Shown piece by piece: positions 15,691 to 23,424 of a DNA stretch of 32,163 bases. The notes beneath the pieces were generated by a model that was not told where the DNA came from, searched no databases, and saw nothing but the letters and a program-made list of their open reading frames with translations. Every line of letters starts with the position of its first letter. Within the stretch, counting starts at the first letter, position 1. The DNA comes from Ga0077553 sp038215275. Its GTDB lineage: Bacteria > Acidobacteriota > Terriglobia > Bryobacterales > Bryobacteraceae. The stretch lies in the NCBI GenBank assembly GCA_038215275.1, contig JBBQRA010000031.1, positions 1 through 32,163 of the forward strand. Direction: 5' to 3'. The translations under genes were made by a program, and so were the position numbers.

Positions 15691-16142
15691 ACCTCGACCA
15701 GCCTCCGGTTAAAGAACACGTCCGACTTCTCGCCCTTGGTCACCTTGCTGACCTCTAGACCAATGCCCTGCAACTCTGCCAGGCGGCGGTTGAGATGGGA
15801 AAAGCGCTCCAGGCGGAGGCCGCACGTCAACAACTCGCTCTTGGTGTACCGGATCGTATTCGCCGTAATCACGCGGCGCTTCCAGATCATCCGGCCCCGC
15901 GACTCGCCGGACGCCACCCGCAAGCCGTATTTCAAAACCGGGTTCCCGGTCGACGCCAGGCCCAGCTCCAAGTCCGAAATCATGACCCGATAGCGGCCAT
16001 CCGGCACCTCTCCGAAACTTGGCGCCGCCGCCTGCTCGACTTCAAAACTGCGATTGAACCTCGACAGATCCATCGGGTTCTGAGCGGGTGGCTCCTGAAT
16101 TGAATCGGGAACAGAATCAAAAAGTGAGATGAACTCAGCCAT
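15687..16142 (-). CDS. DUF669-like protein, paralogue without SSB tip
   Basis: This 151-aa protein is the tandem paralogue of the following gene. Its first 40 residues are acidic and Pro/Ser-rich. The conserved core runs from VPDGRYRVMISDLEL (about 45-59) through STGNPVLKYGLRV, WKRRVITANTIRYTKSELLTCGL and LQGIGLEVSKVTKGE to the C-terminus FFNRRLVEV, with no acidic tail. I chose ATG 16142 because GGAGG (complement of 16151-16155) sits 8 nt upstream. That also makes the two paralogues equal in length. Longer frames would begin with TTG inside a hairpin after ssb. The pair and ssb together look like one single-stranded-DNA module. Confidence 0.78.
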   Translation of the reverse strand: MAEFISLFDSVPDSIQEPPAQNPMDLSRFNRSFEVEQAAAPSFGEVPDGRYRVMISDLELGLASTGNPVLKYGLRVASGESRGRMIWKRRVITANTIRYTKSELLTCGLRLERFSHLNRRLAELQGIGLEVSKVTKGEKSDVFFNRRLVEV

Positions 16143-16227
16143 CGGCATTGCCTCCGGTGCCGAAGGATGCAACTGGCCTGCCATCGCTAACTGATTGATT
16201 CTGTGTTGCCCAAGAGTGGGGATTCCC

Positions 16228-16265
16228 AAAACGGAACCCTGCCGTGTTCCGTTTTAAAACGGAAC
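16228..16265 (-). promoter_or_regulatory. Stem-loop and palindrome at the ssb 3' end
   Basis: AAAACGGAAC occurs at 16228-16237 and 16256-16265, and its exact complement GTTCCGTTTT at 16246-16255. On the minus strand the 16255-16228 part forms a 10-bp stem with an 8-nt loop, starting inside the TAA stop of ssb and ending in TTTT. It could act as a weak terminator or attenuator that lowers expression of the DUF669-like genes. Alternatively the 10-mers at 16246-16265, a perfect 20-bp palindrome, may form an RNA hairpin that competes with it. Confidence 0.55.
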
Positions 16266-16733
16266 GTCGTCGTCGCTGATCCCGGCGTCGAAAGGAGAAC
16301 CGCCTCCGCTCGGCGCTGGGGCCGAACGCGGGGCGCTCGAGCGTGGCGCAGACATCATGCGCGGCTCCTGGTTAAACCCGGCATCGCCGGCATCGCCGCC
16401 ACGTCCGCCGAGCAGAATGACATCGTCGGCCACGACTTCGGTGGAGTACTTCTTCTGGCCGTCCTTGTCTTCATAGCTGCGGGTTTGGAGACGGCCCTCC
16501 ACATAAACCTGCTTGCCCTTGGTCAAGTACGGCGCGAGATTTTCGGCCCGCCAGAGCACGACATTCGACCAATCGGTCTCTTCTTTCCATTCGCCGGTGG
16601 CCTGATCTTTGTACCGGCGGCCAGTCGCCACCGAAAAACGAGTCATGGACACGCCCGACGGCGTGAACTTGGTTTCGGCGTCCCGGCCGAGATTTCCAAC
16701 CAGAATTACCTTGTTGACACTGCGCGAAGCCAT
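16254..16733 (-). CDS. ssb: Single-stranded DNA-binding protein
   Basis: This is a canonical bacterial SSB of 159 aa. The OB fold occupies about residues 3-108, beginning SVNKVILVGNLGRDAETKFTPSG. It includes the typical DWSNVVLWRAENLAPYLTKGKQVYVEGRLQTRSYEDKDGQKKYSTEVVADDVILLG region. A Gly/Ser/Pro/Ala-rich disordered linker follows, and the tip is DDDVPF. It protects ssDNA and recruits repair and replication partners through that tip. It heads the minus-strand run and is followed by two DUF669-like genes. It is not in the usual rpsF-ssb-rpsR operon, so it may be a second SSB gene of the genome; that cannot be decided here. Confidence 0.95.
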   Translation of the reverse strand: MASRSVNKVILVGNLGRDAETKFTPSGVSMTRFSVATGRRYKDQATGEWKEETDWSNVVLWRAENLAPYLTKGKQVYVEGRLQTRSYEDKDGQKKYSTEVVADDVILLGGRGGDAGDAGFNQEPRMMSAPRSSAPRSAPAPSGGGSPFDAGISDDDVPF

Positions 16734-16822
16734 AATCCTTGAACTCTAACACAGCCGCACCGGGAGAACCTTACACAGTACTCCTCGGAATTTCCATCTT
16801 GAAAATTAGTGATTCACCCCGT

Positions 16823-16850
16823 TTGCGCAGAAATGAATCTGCGACATAAT
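16823..16850 (+). promoter_or_regulatory. Possible promoter of the von Willebrand-like gene
   Basis: TTGCGC (16823-16828) and CATAAT (16845-16850) are 16 nt apart, with the GTG start about 95 nt downstream. A small inverted repeat, CGCAG/CTGCG (16826-16830 and 16839-16843), lies within the spacer and could bind a regulator. The rest of the 16734-16944 gap holds nothing I can name. Confidence 0.35.
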
Positions 16851-16944
16851 ACTGCTTATCCACTGGCTGGCGGTGTGCTAGCTGGCGACCAAGTTGTCAC
16901 CGTTCGGCTCAGGGAAATCGCGCGGTAAAAAAATGTGAGGGAAA

Positions 16945-18186
16945 GTGCGTCGTTTGTCCTTCTCCAAACGCTGCCCGCTCCGGCTGGCCTTGGTCGGCCT
17001 GCCACTTGCGCTGAGTGTGCCCGGTATCGCTCAGACTGTTATGAACGCAAATGGAGGCCCGGTCCGCCTGTTCGGCACCGATCTTGCCGTCTTTGAAATG
17101 AGAGAGCCACGCCAGGATTTGCCCTGCCATGTGACCCCAACGAAGAGTGCGCTGGTGGGCTTCGACTTGAAGTTTCACTCTGGTTTTGAGGTGACGGTTC
17201 CTTTGCGGGAGCTGGCCGGACGCGAAAATCTTCTGACGATCCTGTTCCGGGTCGCCCCCGTCGAAGACGTCGACAATCCCGTCTACTTCATGCAAAAAGT
17301 TCGCGTCCCGGAGATCGAGGAAGACGCGAAGGGCGATGCATCGCTCTATGGCGCTTTCGACTTGGGGGAAGGCAAGTACCGGGTAGACTGGCTCATGCGC
17401 GATCGCGCTGAACGCGTCTGTTCCAACTACTGGGAGGTCGAGGCAGCCCTGACCAGCAAACAGAGCCAGATGGCGATGGTGATCCCGCCCAAATCGGTTC
17501 GCGCCTCCGACCAGGAGAGCTTCAAAGACGAACCGCCGATTGAACGCGTCTCCGCCGAAGAGGCTGTGAACGTGAAAGTACTGCTGAACTACGCTCCGCA
17601 GAACCCCCGCAGCACGGTAATGCGTCCGGTCGATACGACCGCGCTCGTCTCGATTCTCCGGTCCATTTTGCGGGAGCCAAGGATCGGGAAATTCTCCTTG
17701 GTCGCCTTTTCCATGGCGAGCCAGGAGGTGCTGTACCGGCAGGAAAACGTCGACCACCTCGATCTGCCCGCTCTCGGCGAAGCGCTCAGTAAAGTCAAGT
17801 TTGGCACCGTCGATCTCAGCAAGTTGGCCGTGAAGCATAGCGAAACGCAGTTTCTCGGGGAACTCATCCGTACCGAACTCGGCGTTGCCAACAAGTCGGA
17901 GGCGATCATCTTTGCCGGACCAAAGGTAATGCTTGAGCAGAACGTGGAGTCAGAAACCCTGAAAGAAGTCGGCGCCGTGGACTTCCCACTTTTTTACCTG
18001 AACTACAATCTCTACCCCGCACAGATCCCGTGGCGGGATTCAATTTCACACGCCGTCAAGTTCTTCAAGGGACAGGAGTACACTATTAGCAAGCCTCGGG
18101 ATCTGTGGTTTGCCACCTCGGAAGTCGTGAACCGGATCGTCAAAAACCGCATCGCCCGCATGACGCAGAAGTCCCCATCCCAGTAG
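16945..18186 (+). CDS. Exported von Willebrand-like protein, unknown function
   Basis: This is a 413-aa predicted secreted protein. The start is GTG 16945 with GAGGG just upstream, and it gives a signal peptide (basic RRLSFSKRCPLR, then a hydrophobic core ending near VPGIAQ). The first later ATG would lose that signal. The N-terminal half is beta-rich. The C-terminal half (about 205-385) alternates strands and helices (VNVKVLLNYAPQNP, KFSLVAFSMASQEVLYRQ, SEAIIFAGPKVM), reminiscent of the VWFA-related domains common in Acidobacteriota. The metal-site DxSxS motif is not present, so the domain assignment is only by resemblance. A methyltransferase gene follows on the same strand after 79 nt. Confidence 0.75.
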   Translation: MRRLSFSKRCPLRLALVGLPLALSVPGIAQTVMNANGGPVRLFGTDLAVFEMREPRQDLPCHVTPTKSALVGFDLKFHSGFEVTVPLRELAGRENLLTILFRVAPVEDVDNPVYFMQKVRVPEIEEDAKGDASLYGAFDLGEGKYRVDWLMRDRAERVCSNYWEVEAALTSKQSQMAMVIPPKSVRASDQESFKDEPPIERVSAEEAVNVKVLLNYAPQNPRSTVMRPVDTTALVSILRSILREPRIGKFSLVAFSMASQEVLYRQENVDHLDLPALGEALSKVKFGTVDLSKLAVKHSETQFLGELIRTELGVANKSEAIIFAGPKVMLEQNVESETLKEVGAVDFPLFYLNYNLYPAQIPWRDSISHAVKFFKGQEYTISKPRDLWFATSEVVNRIVKNRIARMTQKSPSQ

Positions 18187-18265
18187 ATTGCATGTTCTTT
18201 GCAGACCACGGAAACGGGTTCCGTTCGCTTACGTCCATTCTCTTAGAGGAATCGCACAGGGAATT

Positions 18266-18811
18266 ATGAAGCTCGCCATTTGCTCGCTTGTTGCGCTCTC
18301 GGCTCTTCCGCTGGCCGCTCAGCCGTCGGACCCGCAGCGCCTTGCTCCGTTTGTCCCGTCGCCAGTTGAGATTATTGAACGGATGTTGGAATCGGCTAAC
18401 GTGAAGCGCGGGGAAATCGTCGTCGATCTCGGTTGTGGGGATGGACGGATCTTAATCACGGCAGTGCAGAAGTTCGGCGCCAAGGCCGTCGGTGTGGAAT
18501 TGAACCCGAAGCTCGTGAAAGAAGCATCGGAAATGATCGCCCGGTTAGGTCTGCAGAACCACGCGAAGGTCATTCGCGGGGACATCTTTGAAGCCGATTT
18601 GACCCAAGCTGACGTCGTCACGCTTTACTTAACCACTGGTTCGAACGAAAAGTTGCGCCCGAAGCTGGAGCAATCTCTCCGTCCGGGAGCCCGCGTGGTT
18701 TCGCATGATTACGGCATTCGCGGCTGGAATCCAATTGATGTACAGGAAGTGTTTGTCCACAATCGGCGCCACAAGATCTACCTGTACCAGATCGCCCCCG
18801 GGAAAAACTAG
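18266..18811 (+). CDS. FAM173-like methyltransferase with signal peptide
   Basis: This is a 181-aa class I SAM-dependent methyltransferase. Motif I is VVDLGCGDG (52-60). It is followed by GVELNPKLV (77-84), GDIFEADLTQADVVTLYL (105-122) and GARVVSHDYGIRGW (141-154). That order resembles the FAM173/ATPSCKMT lysine methyltransferases of mitochondria and their bacterial relatives. The N-terminus MKLAICSLVALSALPLAAQP reads as a cleavable signal peptide, which is odd for an enzyme that needs cytoplasmic SAM. It may instead be a membrane anchor. The start is ATG 18266, with AGGG 5 nt upstream. The open frame extends to 18188 but has no better start. The methylated substrate is unknown. Confidence 0.8.
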   Translation: MKLAICSLVALSALPLAAQPSDPQRLAPFVPSPVEIIERMLESANVKRGEIVVDLGCGDGRILITAVQKFGAKAVGVELNPKLVKEASEMIARLGLQNHAKVIRGDIFEADLTQADVVTLYLTTGSNEKLRPKLEQSLRPGARVVSHDYGIRGWNPIDVQEVFVHNRRHKIYLYQIAPGKN

Positions 18812-18834
18812 CCGCTTCGCGGTAGCCTGAGAGG

Positions 18835-19782
18835 ATGTCCAAATTCGATGTGGTTGGCGTTGGTCTGAACGCCACCGACACTCTGCTCCTCGTTCCTAAA
18901 TTTCCGGCCTACGCCGGGAAGGAACCCTTCGTCGAGGAGATGTTTTCTCCTGGCGGTCAGGTGGCGAGCGCTATGGTGGCCTGCGCCAAACTCGGTTTGC
19001 GTGTGAAGTACATCGGCACGATGGGCGACGACGAGCGGGGCCACATCCAGCGGGAAAGCCTCCTCGGCACAGGAATCAACCTGGATGATGTTCAAGTGCG
19101 AAAAGGCTGCGCGAATCAATCCGCCTACATCGTCATCGATCAATCGACCGGTGAACGCACTGTGCTCTGGCGCCGGCCGGATTGCCTCCGTCTCGAACCG
19201 GAAGAGATTCAGCCGGAGATGATCACCAGCGCCCGCCTGCTCCATATCGACGGCCACGATACCCCCGCCGTAGCCCGCGCGGCGGAGATCGCCCGAGCCC
19301 ATGGGATACCCGTCACCGTCGACGTCGATACGGTCTACCATGGTTTCGACCGTGTGCTTCCGAACATCGACTACCTCATCACCAGTTCCGATTTCCCGCC
19401 CCAATGGACGAACGAACGCGACCCGTTTCGTGCCCTCATCATGATCCAGCAAGAGTTCGGCATGAAAGTGGCCGCCATGACGCTCGGCGCCTTTGGCGCG
19501 ATTGCCCGGATGGATGGCGAGTTCGTCTACTCCCCCGCTTTCGTCGTCGATTGCGTCGATACGACCGGCGCTGGCGATGTCTTCCATGGGGCCTTCTGCT
19601 ACTCGGTGCTCGAAGGCCTTACGCTGCGCGATACCCTCGATTTCTCGAATGCAATGGCCGCTCTCAACTGTATGGAGATCGGCGCCCGGGGTGGCATTCG
19701 CGACGCGGCGGCGGCAAGAGAGCTAATTGCCACAGGCCAGCGCCGCAGCAAACGCGACTTCGTCCAACGAGCCTCATCCTGA
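18835..19782 (+). CDS. PfkB-family sugar kinase
   Basis: This is a 315-aa ribokinase/PfkB-type kinase that phosphorylates a sugar or nucleoside with ATP. The glycine-rich substrate motif SPGGQVASAMVACAKLG (38-54) and the second signature DTTGAGDVFHGAF (242-254), with catalytic Asp248, are intact. The middle region (LLHIDGHDTPAVARAAEIA) is ordinary for the family. The substrate cannot be told from sequence alone. The ATG follows the methyltransferase stop by 23 nt, and a rhomboid gene begins 6 nt after its own stop, so the genes probably share a transcript. Confidence 0.9.
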   Translation: MSKFDVVGVGLNATDTLLLVPKFPAYAGKEPFVEEMFSPGGQVASAMVACAKLGLRVKYIGTMGDDERGHIQRESLLGTGINLDDVQVRKGCANQSAYIVIDQSTGERTVLWRRPDCLRLEPEEIQPEMITSARLLHIDGHDTPAVARAAEIARAHGIPVTVDVDTVYHGFDRVLPNIDYLITSSDFPPQWTNERDPFRALIMIQQEFGMKVAAMTLGAFGAIARMDGEFVYSPAFVVDCVDTTGAGDVFHGAFCYSVLEGLTLRDTLDFSNAMAALNCMEIGARGGIRDAAAARELIATGQRRSKRDFVQRASS

Positions 19783-19788
19783 CCCGCC

Positions 19789-20457
19789 ATGATTCCTCTA
19801 CGCGACACCCAACCGAGCCATAGCTTTCCGCTGGTCACCATCGGATTGATCGCGGTGAACGTCCTCGCCTTCTTCTATCAGGTGTCGCTTGATGACTTCT
19901 CGCTGAACCATTTCGTTTACGAATACGGGCTGGTGCCCCGTTACTTCCAATGGAGCGACATGTTCACCAACATTTTCCTCCACGGCGGTTGGTGGCATCT
20001 GATCGGCAACATGTGGTTCCTGTGGCTCTACGGGGACAACGTCGAAGACATTCTGGGCCACTTCAAGTTCCTCTTGTTCTATGTCCTGTGCGGCATCGCC
20101 GCGGGCATGTTGCATCTACTTTTCAGTCTCGACTCGCGAATCCCGACTATCGGCGCGAGCGGGGCCATCGCGGGCGTCATGGGAGCCTACCTCATCAAGT
20201 TCCCGCATTCGCGCATTGTAACCCTGGTACCCATCATCATCTTCTTCACGACGATCGAAATCCCGGCGTGGCTCATCCTGCTCTATTGGTTTGTCCTACA
20301 GTTTTTCAGCGGCATCGGCACGGTGGGACAATCGCACTTGAACCAAGGCGGGGTGGCTTGGTTTGCCCACATCGGCGGCTTCCTCGCGGGGATCGCGCTC
20401 ATCAACCTATTGCGCCCCAAGCCGAAGTATCATATGCGCGGGGATCTTAAATGGTAA
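19789..20457 (+). CDS. Rhomboid-family intramembrane serine protease
   Basis: This is a 222-aa inner-membrane protease that cleaves transmembrane segments. The catalytic dyad is Ser124 in GASGAIAG and His194 in AHIGGF, with the supporting H70-x3-N74 in the HLIGN segment of helix 2. Six membrane helices can be traced. The start is ATG 19789. Its last codons overlap the start of a glutaredoxin-like gene by 7 nt, implying coupled translation. Substrates are unknown. Confidence 0.92.
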   Translation: MIPLRDTQPSHSFPLVTIGLIAVNVLAFFYQVSLDDFSLNHFVYEYGLVPRYFQWSDMFTNIFLHGGWWHLIGNMWFLWLYGDNVEDILGHFKFLLFYVLCGIAAGMLHLLFSLDSRIPTIGASGAIAGVMGAYLIKFPHSRIVTLVPIIIFFTTIEIPAWLILLYWFVLQFFSGIGTVGQSHLNQGGVAWFAHIGGFLAGIALINLLRPKPKYHMRGDLKW

Positions 20458-20735
20458 ACGTGCATTTCTATACGCGGCGCGGCTGCCATCTTTGTGAGGA
20501 GGCGGCGCGGGTTCTCGAACTAACGGCGGCAGAGTTGGATTTCACCACTACGGTCATCGATATTGACGTCGACCCCGCTGCGAAGGCCCTCTATCATGAA
20601 GAAATTCCGGTCACGCTCCTGCCGAATGGTCGCCGGTTCCGTTACGGTTTGGATAAGAAAGAGTTTCAATCGCAACTTTCCCTGCTTGGCGCGCATCGAA
20701 GACCTAAGTACAAATGCGACCATCCAACTTCCTGA
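20451..20735 (+). CDS. Glutaredoxin-like thioredoxin-fold protein
   Basis: This 94-aa protein has a CxxC redox centre at C12-HL-C15 (RRGCHLCEEA) and the cis-proline segment EIPVTLLPNG near 50-59, as in the DUF836/glutaredoxin-like group. It probably carries out cytoplasmic thiol-disulfide exchange. The start ATG overlaps the rhomboid stop region, and its last 22 nt overlap the start of the radical SAM gene. Such a double overlap suggests fixed stoichiometry. It could serve to keep thiols of the radical SAM protein or of its product reduced, but that is inference. Confidence 0.88.
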   Translation: MVNVHFYTRRGCHLCEEAARVLELTAAELDFTTTVIDIDVDPAAKALYHEEIPVTLLPNGRRFRYGLDKKEFQSQLSLLGAHRRPKYKCDHPTS

Positions 20736-21754
20736 CCGCTTGGGGAAAGATTTTGCGGGGTCGAATCCCGCTCCTTTCGATTGAAATCACCCGCGAGTGC
20801 CCGTTAAGTTGTCCCGGTTGCTATGCGTACGGCGATTCGCATCTGGCCGATGGCGCCAAACTTGTCGACCTGACCGATTCCAAGGGCGACGAACTGGTCG
20901 CCAACATCATTCGCTTGGTGGATGAGCACCAACCCGTGCAAGTGTCGCTCGTCGGCGGAGAGCCGATGATGCGCCATCGCGAACTGGCACGCGTGCTGCC
21001 CATTTTGAGCGAGCGCGGCATTTACACGATGATCGTCACCAGCGCCGTCATCCCCATCCCGCCCGAATGGACGCGGATGCCCTTCGTCACCATTGCCGTC
21101 TCGATTGACGGCTTAGCTAAGGACCATGACATTCGGCGGAAGCCGGCCACCTACGAGCGCATCCTCAAGAACATCAAGGACTGCAGGATCAACGTCCACT
21201 GGACGGTGGTCAACCAGCACATGGAGCAGCCCGGCTACCTCGACGAGTACGTTTCCTTCTGGAATAACCGCCCCGAAGTTCACAAGATCTGGATGAGCGT
21301 CTATACGCCGCAGCGGGGAGAGGTGAGCCCGGAAATTCTGCCGCCTGCCAACCGCCAGAGCTTGGCCGCGCAGATTCCCCCGCTTTCGAAAAAATACCCC
21401 AAGCTGCTTGTGCCCGATGGGATGGCCAAGGCCTTCGCCGCCCCGCCCGCGAGCCCGGAGGACTGTATCTTTTCTAAAATGTCGGCCAACTACACGGCCG
21501 ATTTCAAGACCCAGGTGGAGCCGTGTGTCTTCGGCGGCGATCCCGATTGCAGCCAGTGCGGCTGTTCCATGTCGGCCGCGCTGCATTGGATCGGCGGCGC
21601 GAAAGTGGTTGGTCCGCTCCAGATCAAACATCTGGTCCGGAGTTCGATGGCGGTGGGCGCCTTCGTCAACTCCTGGGCCCCATGGCAAAAGGGGCGGACG
21701 CGTTGGGATAAACCCGCCACGCCCGCCCCTTCTGATCTGGTCCAGATCAAGTAG
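20714..21754 (+). CDS. Radical SAM protein with C-terminal cysteine cluster
   Basis: This is a 346-aa radical SAM enzyme. The [4Fe-4S]-SAM motif is C29-PLS-C33-PG-C36, followed by Y-A-Y, and GGEP lies at 81-84. A second cysteine set near the C-terminus (C251, C271, C279, C282, C284; pattern Cx19Cx7CxxCxC) could hold an auxiliary cluster of the twitch/SPASM type, though the spacing is not canonical. Its reaction is unknown. It overlaps a glutaredoxin-like gene and lies in a rhomboid-containing cluster, with no obvious precursor peptide beside it. The start ATG 20714 lies within the preceding gene; a later in-frame ATG is too close to the cluster motif. Confidence 0.85.
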   Translation: MRPSNFLTAWGKILRGRIPLLSIEITRECPLSCPGCYAYGDSHLADGAKLVDLTDSKGDELVANIIRLVDEHQPVQVSLVGGEPMMRHRELARVLPILSERGIYTMIVTSAVIPIPPEWTRMPFVTIAVSIDGLAKDHDIRRKPATYERILKNIKDCRINVHWTVVNQHMEQPGYLDEYVSFWNNRPEVHKIWMSVYTPQRGEVSPEILPPANRQSLAAQIPPLSKKYPKLLVPDGMAKAFAAPPASPEDCIFSKMSANYTADFKTQVEPCVFGGDPDCSQCGCSMSAALHWIGGAKVVGPLQIKHLVRSSMAVGAFVNSWAPWQKGRTRWDKPATPAPSDLVQIK

Positions 21755-21757
21755 CCG

Positions 21758-23053
21758 CTAGGCTTCTTTTTCGAGCGGCGTCACCGGGTCGATGAACGGC
21801 CACGTCAACATGCCCAACAGGTAAACGCCGGCCATGATGGTGATGAAGAAGTTCCAGTCGTTGCTGGTGGACCGGAGGATCAAGCCTCCGGTGACCGGCG
21901 CGACGAATCCGGCAATGTTGCCCATCATGTTCATGGAGCCCGACAGCGTGCCGGCGTACTTGCCACCTACGTCCATACAGGCGCCCCAAGCGTTCGGCAT
22001 CACGAGGTCGTTGAAGAAGCTGGACATGCCCAGTCCGATCATCGCCCAAAGCGGATCCTTCACTTGGATGGCGATGAACATCATCACGGCCGCACCGCCG
22101 AAGCCTACCGTCGAAATCACGCGCCGCGAGCGGCCCACGTCACCCCAGTAACGCGACAGCTTGGTTGAAAGGAACCCGCAGACCAGCGACCCCAGGCCGC
22201 CCAGGAACAGCGGCAGGATGGCGTAGTAGCCGCTGGTTTCGCGGTCGACGCCGTGATACTCCTGCAGGTACGTCGGCAGCCATGTCGGGTAGAAGTACCA
22301 GGGGAAGCTCAGCAGGAAGTACTGCAGCCAGAGCAGCCAAACCGCCCGGGAGCGGATGAGCTTGCCCCAAGGGACGTCGCCATGCCCGCTGGCCGGATGC
22401 GCCGTCTTCGCGATCAACTCTCGCTCGGCCTGGTTCACTTCCGGGTGCTCCTGCGGATTGTCGCGGAACCAGCGGTAGAAGAAGAACGCCCAAATCGTAC
22501 CCACCAGGCCGAACGTCAGGAACGCTGTCCGCCAGTCCATCACCTTGAAAATCCAGATCACCAGCGGCGGCGTGGCTGCGCCACCCCAGCGGGCCGCCAT
22601 CCACAGAATGCCTTGCGCCCGGACGCGTTCTTCGATGGGCAGCCAGGTGGAGAATGCCTTCGTAATGTTGGGGAAACAGCCGGCTTCGCCGGCGCCGAAC
22701 AGAAACCGCGTAATCAGCATTGAGTGGTAGCTGAACATCCATCCGGTGGCCGCCGTGAAGAAACTCCACCAGATCACGATCCGCATCAGCACTTTGCGGG
22801 GGCCCATCCAATCGCCGAGCCAGCCGCCCGGTATCTCAAACAGCGCGTAGGCGATGGCGAACGCGCCAAAAACGTAGCCCATTTGGCCCTTATCCAGGCC
22901 CAGGTCCCTCGATATTTCGGGGGCGGCCATCGAAATGGCTACGCGGTCAATATAAGCCAGAATTGCCAACGTGACGGCAAACCAGATCACCTTGCGCCGG
23001 GCGTTGCTGGCTGGTATCGCGGTAGGCCGCGTTGTTGTCGGAGTCGATTGCAT
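21758..23053 (-). CDS. MFS transporter, anion:cation symporter type
   Basis: This is a 431-aa major facilitator with about 12 membrane helices. The motif-A-like GWLGDWMGPRKVLM loop lies between helices 2 and 3 (about 77-90), and YIDRVAISMAAPEISRDLGL (about 39-58) is characteristic of the ACS family that includes hexuronate, glucarate and galactonate carriers. The likely substrate is a sugar acid taken up with protons; the exact one is not readable. Its ATG overlaps the cutA stop by one base (TGATG). It ends 4 nt from the convergent radical SAM gene, with no room for a terminator. Confidence 0.9.
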   Translation of the reverse strand: MQSTPTTTRPTAIPASNARRKVIWFAVTLAILAYIDRVAISMAAPEISRDLGLDKGQMGYVFGAFAIAYALFEIPGGWLGDWMGPRKVLMRIVIWWSFFTAATGWMFSYHSMLITRFLFGAGEAGCFPNITKAFSTWLPIEERVRAQGILWMAARWGGAATPPLVIWIFKVMDWRTAFLTFGLVGTIWAFFFYRWFRDNPQEHPEVNQAERELIAKTAHPASGHGDVPWGKLIRSRAVWLLWLQYFLLSFPWYFYPTWLPTYLQEYHGVDRETSGYYAILPLFLGGLGSLVCGFLSTKLSRYWGDVGRSRRVISTVGFGGAAVMMFIAIQVKDPLWAMIGLGMSSFFNDLVMPNAWGACMDVGGKYAGTLSGSMNMMGNIAGFVAPVTGGLILRSTSNDWNFFITIMAGVYLLGMLTWPFIDPVTPLEKEA

Positions 23054-23376
23054 CAGAGAGCCTCAGTTTCGTGGTCGATCCAGTCGAGGTAGGGCGCGTA
23101 GCCTTCGACGACCGGGAGAGCGATCAGTTCAGGAATTTCGTAGGAGTGCAGAGCGCGGACTGCCTCGCACAGCGCTTCAAACAGCGGCCGGCGGGACTTG
23201 ATGATCAACATTATTTCGGGCGAGTCTTCCACCTTCCCCTGCCAGCGGTAAACCGATCGCGCCTGTGGCAGAATGCTCACGCAGGCCGCCAGACGGCGTT
23301 CGACCAGGGTCCGCGCCAGACGATCAGCTTCCTCCGGAGAAGAAACAGTAGTGAAGAGCACAATCTTATCAGTCAT
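23053..23376 (-). CDS. cutA: CutA1 family protein
   Basis: This is a 107-aa CutA1, a small trimeric protein linked to divalent-cation tolerance in E. coli, with a molecular role that remains unclear. The family pattern is plain: FTTVSSPEEADRLARTLVERRLAACVSI (about 8-35), VYRWQGKVEDSPEIMLIIKS (about 42-61) and the C-terminal HSYEIPELIALPVVEGYAPYLDWI. The open frame runs far upstream, but ATG 23376 matches the family N-terminus. It is coupled to the MFS gene behind it and divergent from an ftsB-like gene. Confidence 0.93.
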   Translation of the reverse strand: MTDKIVLFTTVSSPEEADRLARTLVERRLAACVSILPQARSVYRWQGKVEDSPEIMLIIKSRRPLFEALCEAVRALHSYEIPELIALPVVEGYAPYLDWIDHETEAL

Positions 23377-23404
23377 CAGGCAGTAGCTTTTTATGCGAAA
23401 GCAG

Positions 23405-23410
23405 ATTATA
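23405..23410. promoter_or_regulatory. Shared -10-like element between cutA and ftsB-like gene
   Basis: The 48-bp divergent gap holds ATTATA on the plus strand, which reads as a perfect TATAAT on the minus strand towards cutA. It is 28 nt from the cutA ATG. Neither direction has a convincing -35 box, so the assignment is tentative. Confidence 0.3.
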
Positions 23411-23424
23411 AACGAGGGATAGGT

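Noticed and set aside
16143..16229. Longer start (TTG 16229 or ATG 16184) for the first DUF669-like gene
   Set aside because: TTG lies inside the hairpin after ssb, and ATG 16184 lacks a ribosome-binding site; ATG 16142 has GGAGG at 8 nt and equalises the paralogue lengths.
15229..16733. Prophage remnant
   Set aside because: DUF669 is phage-associated, but no other phage gene is present and the flanks are housekeeping genes in close order.
23032..23424. Upstream extension of the ftsB-like frame to 23032
   Set aside because: It is antisense to cutA; the short form from ATG 23425 has a Shine-Dalgarno and the family's N-terminal layout.
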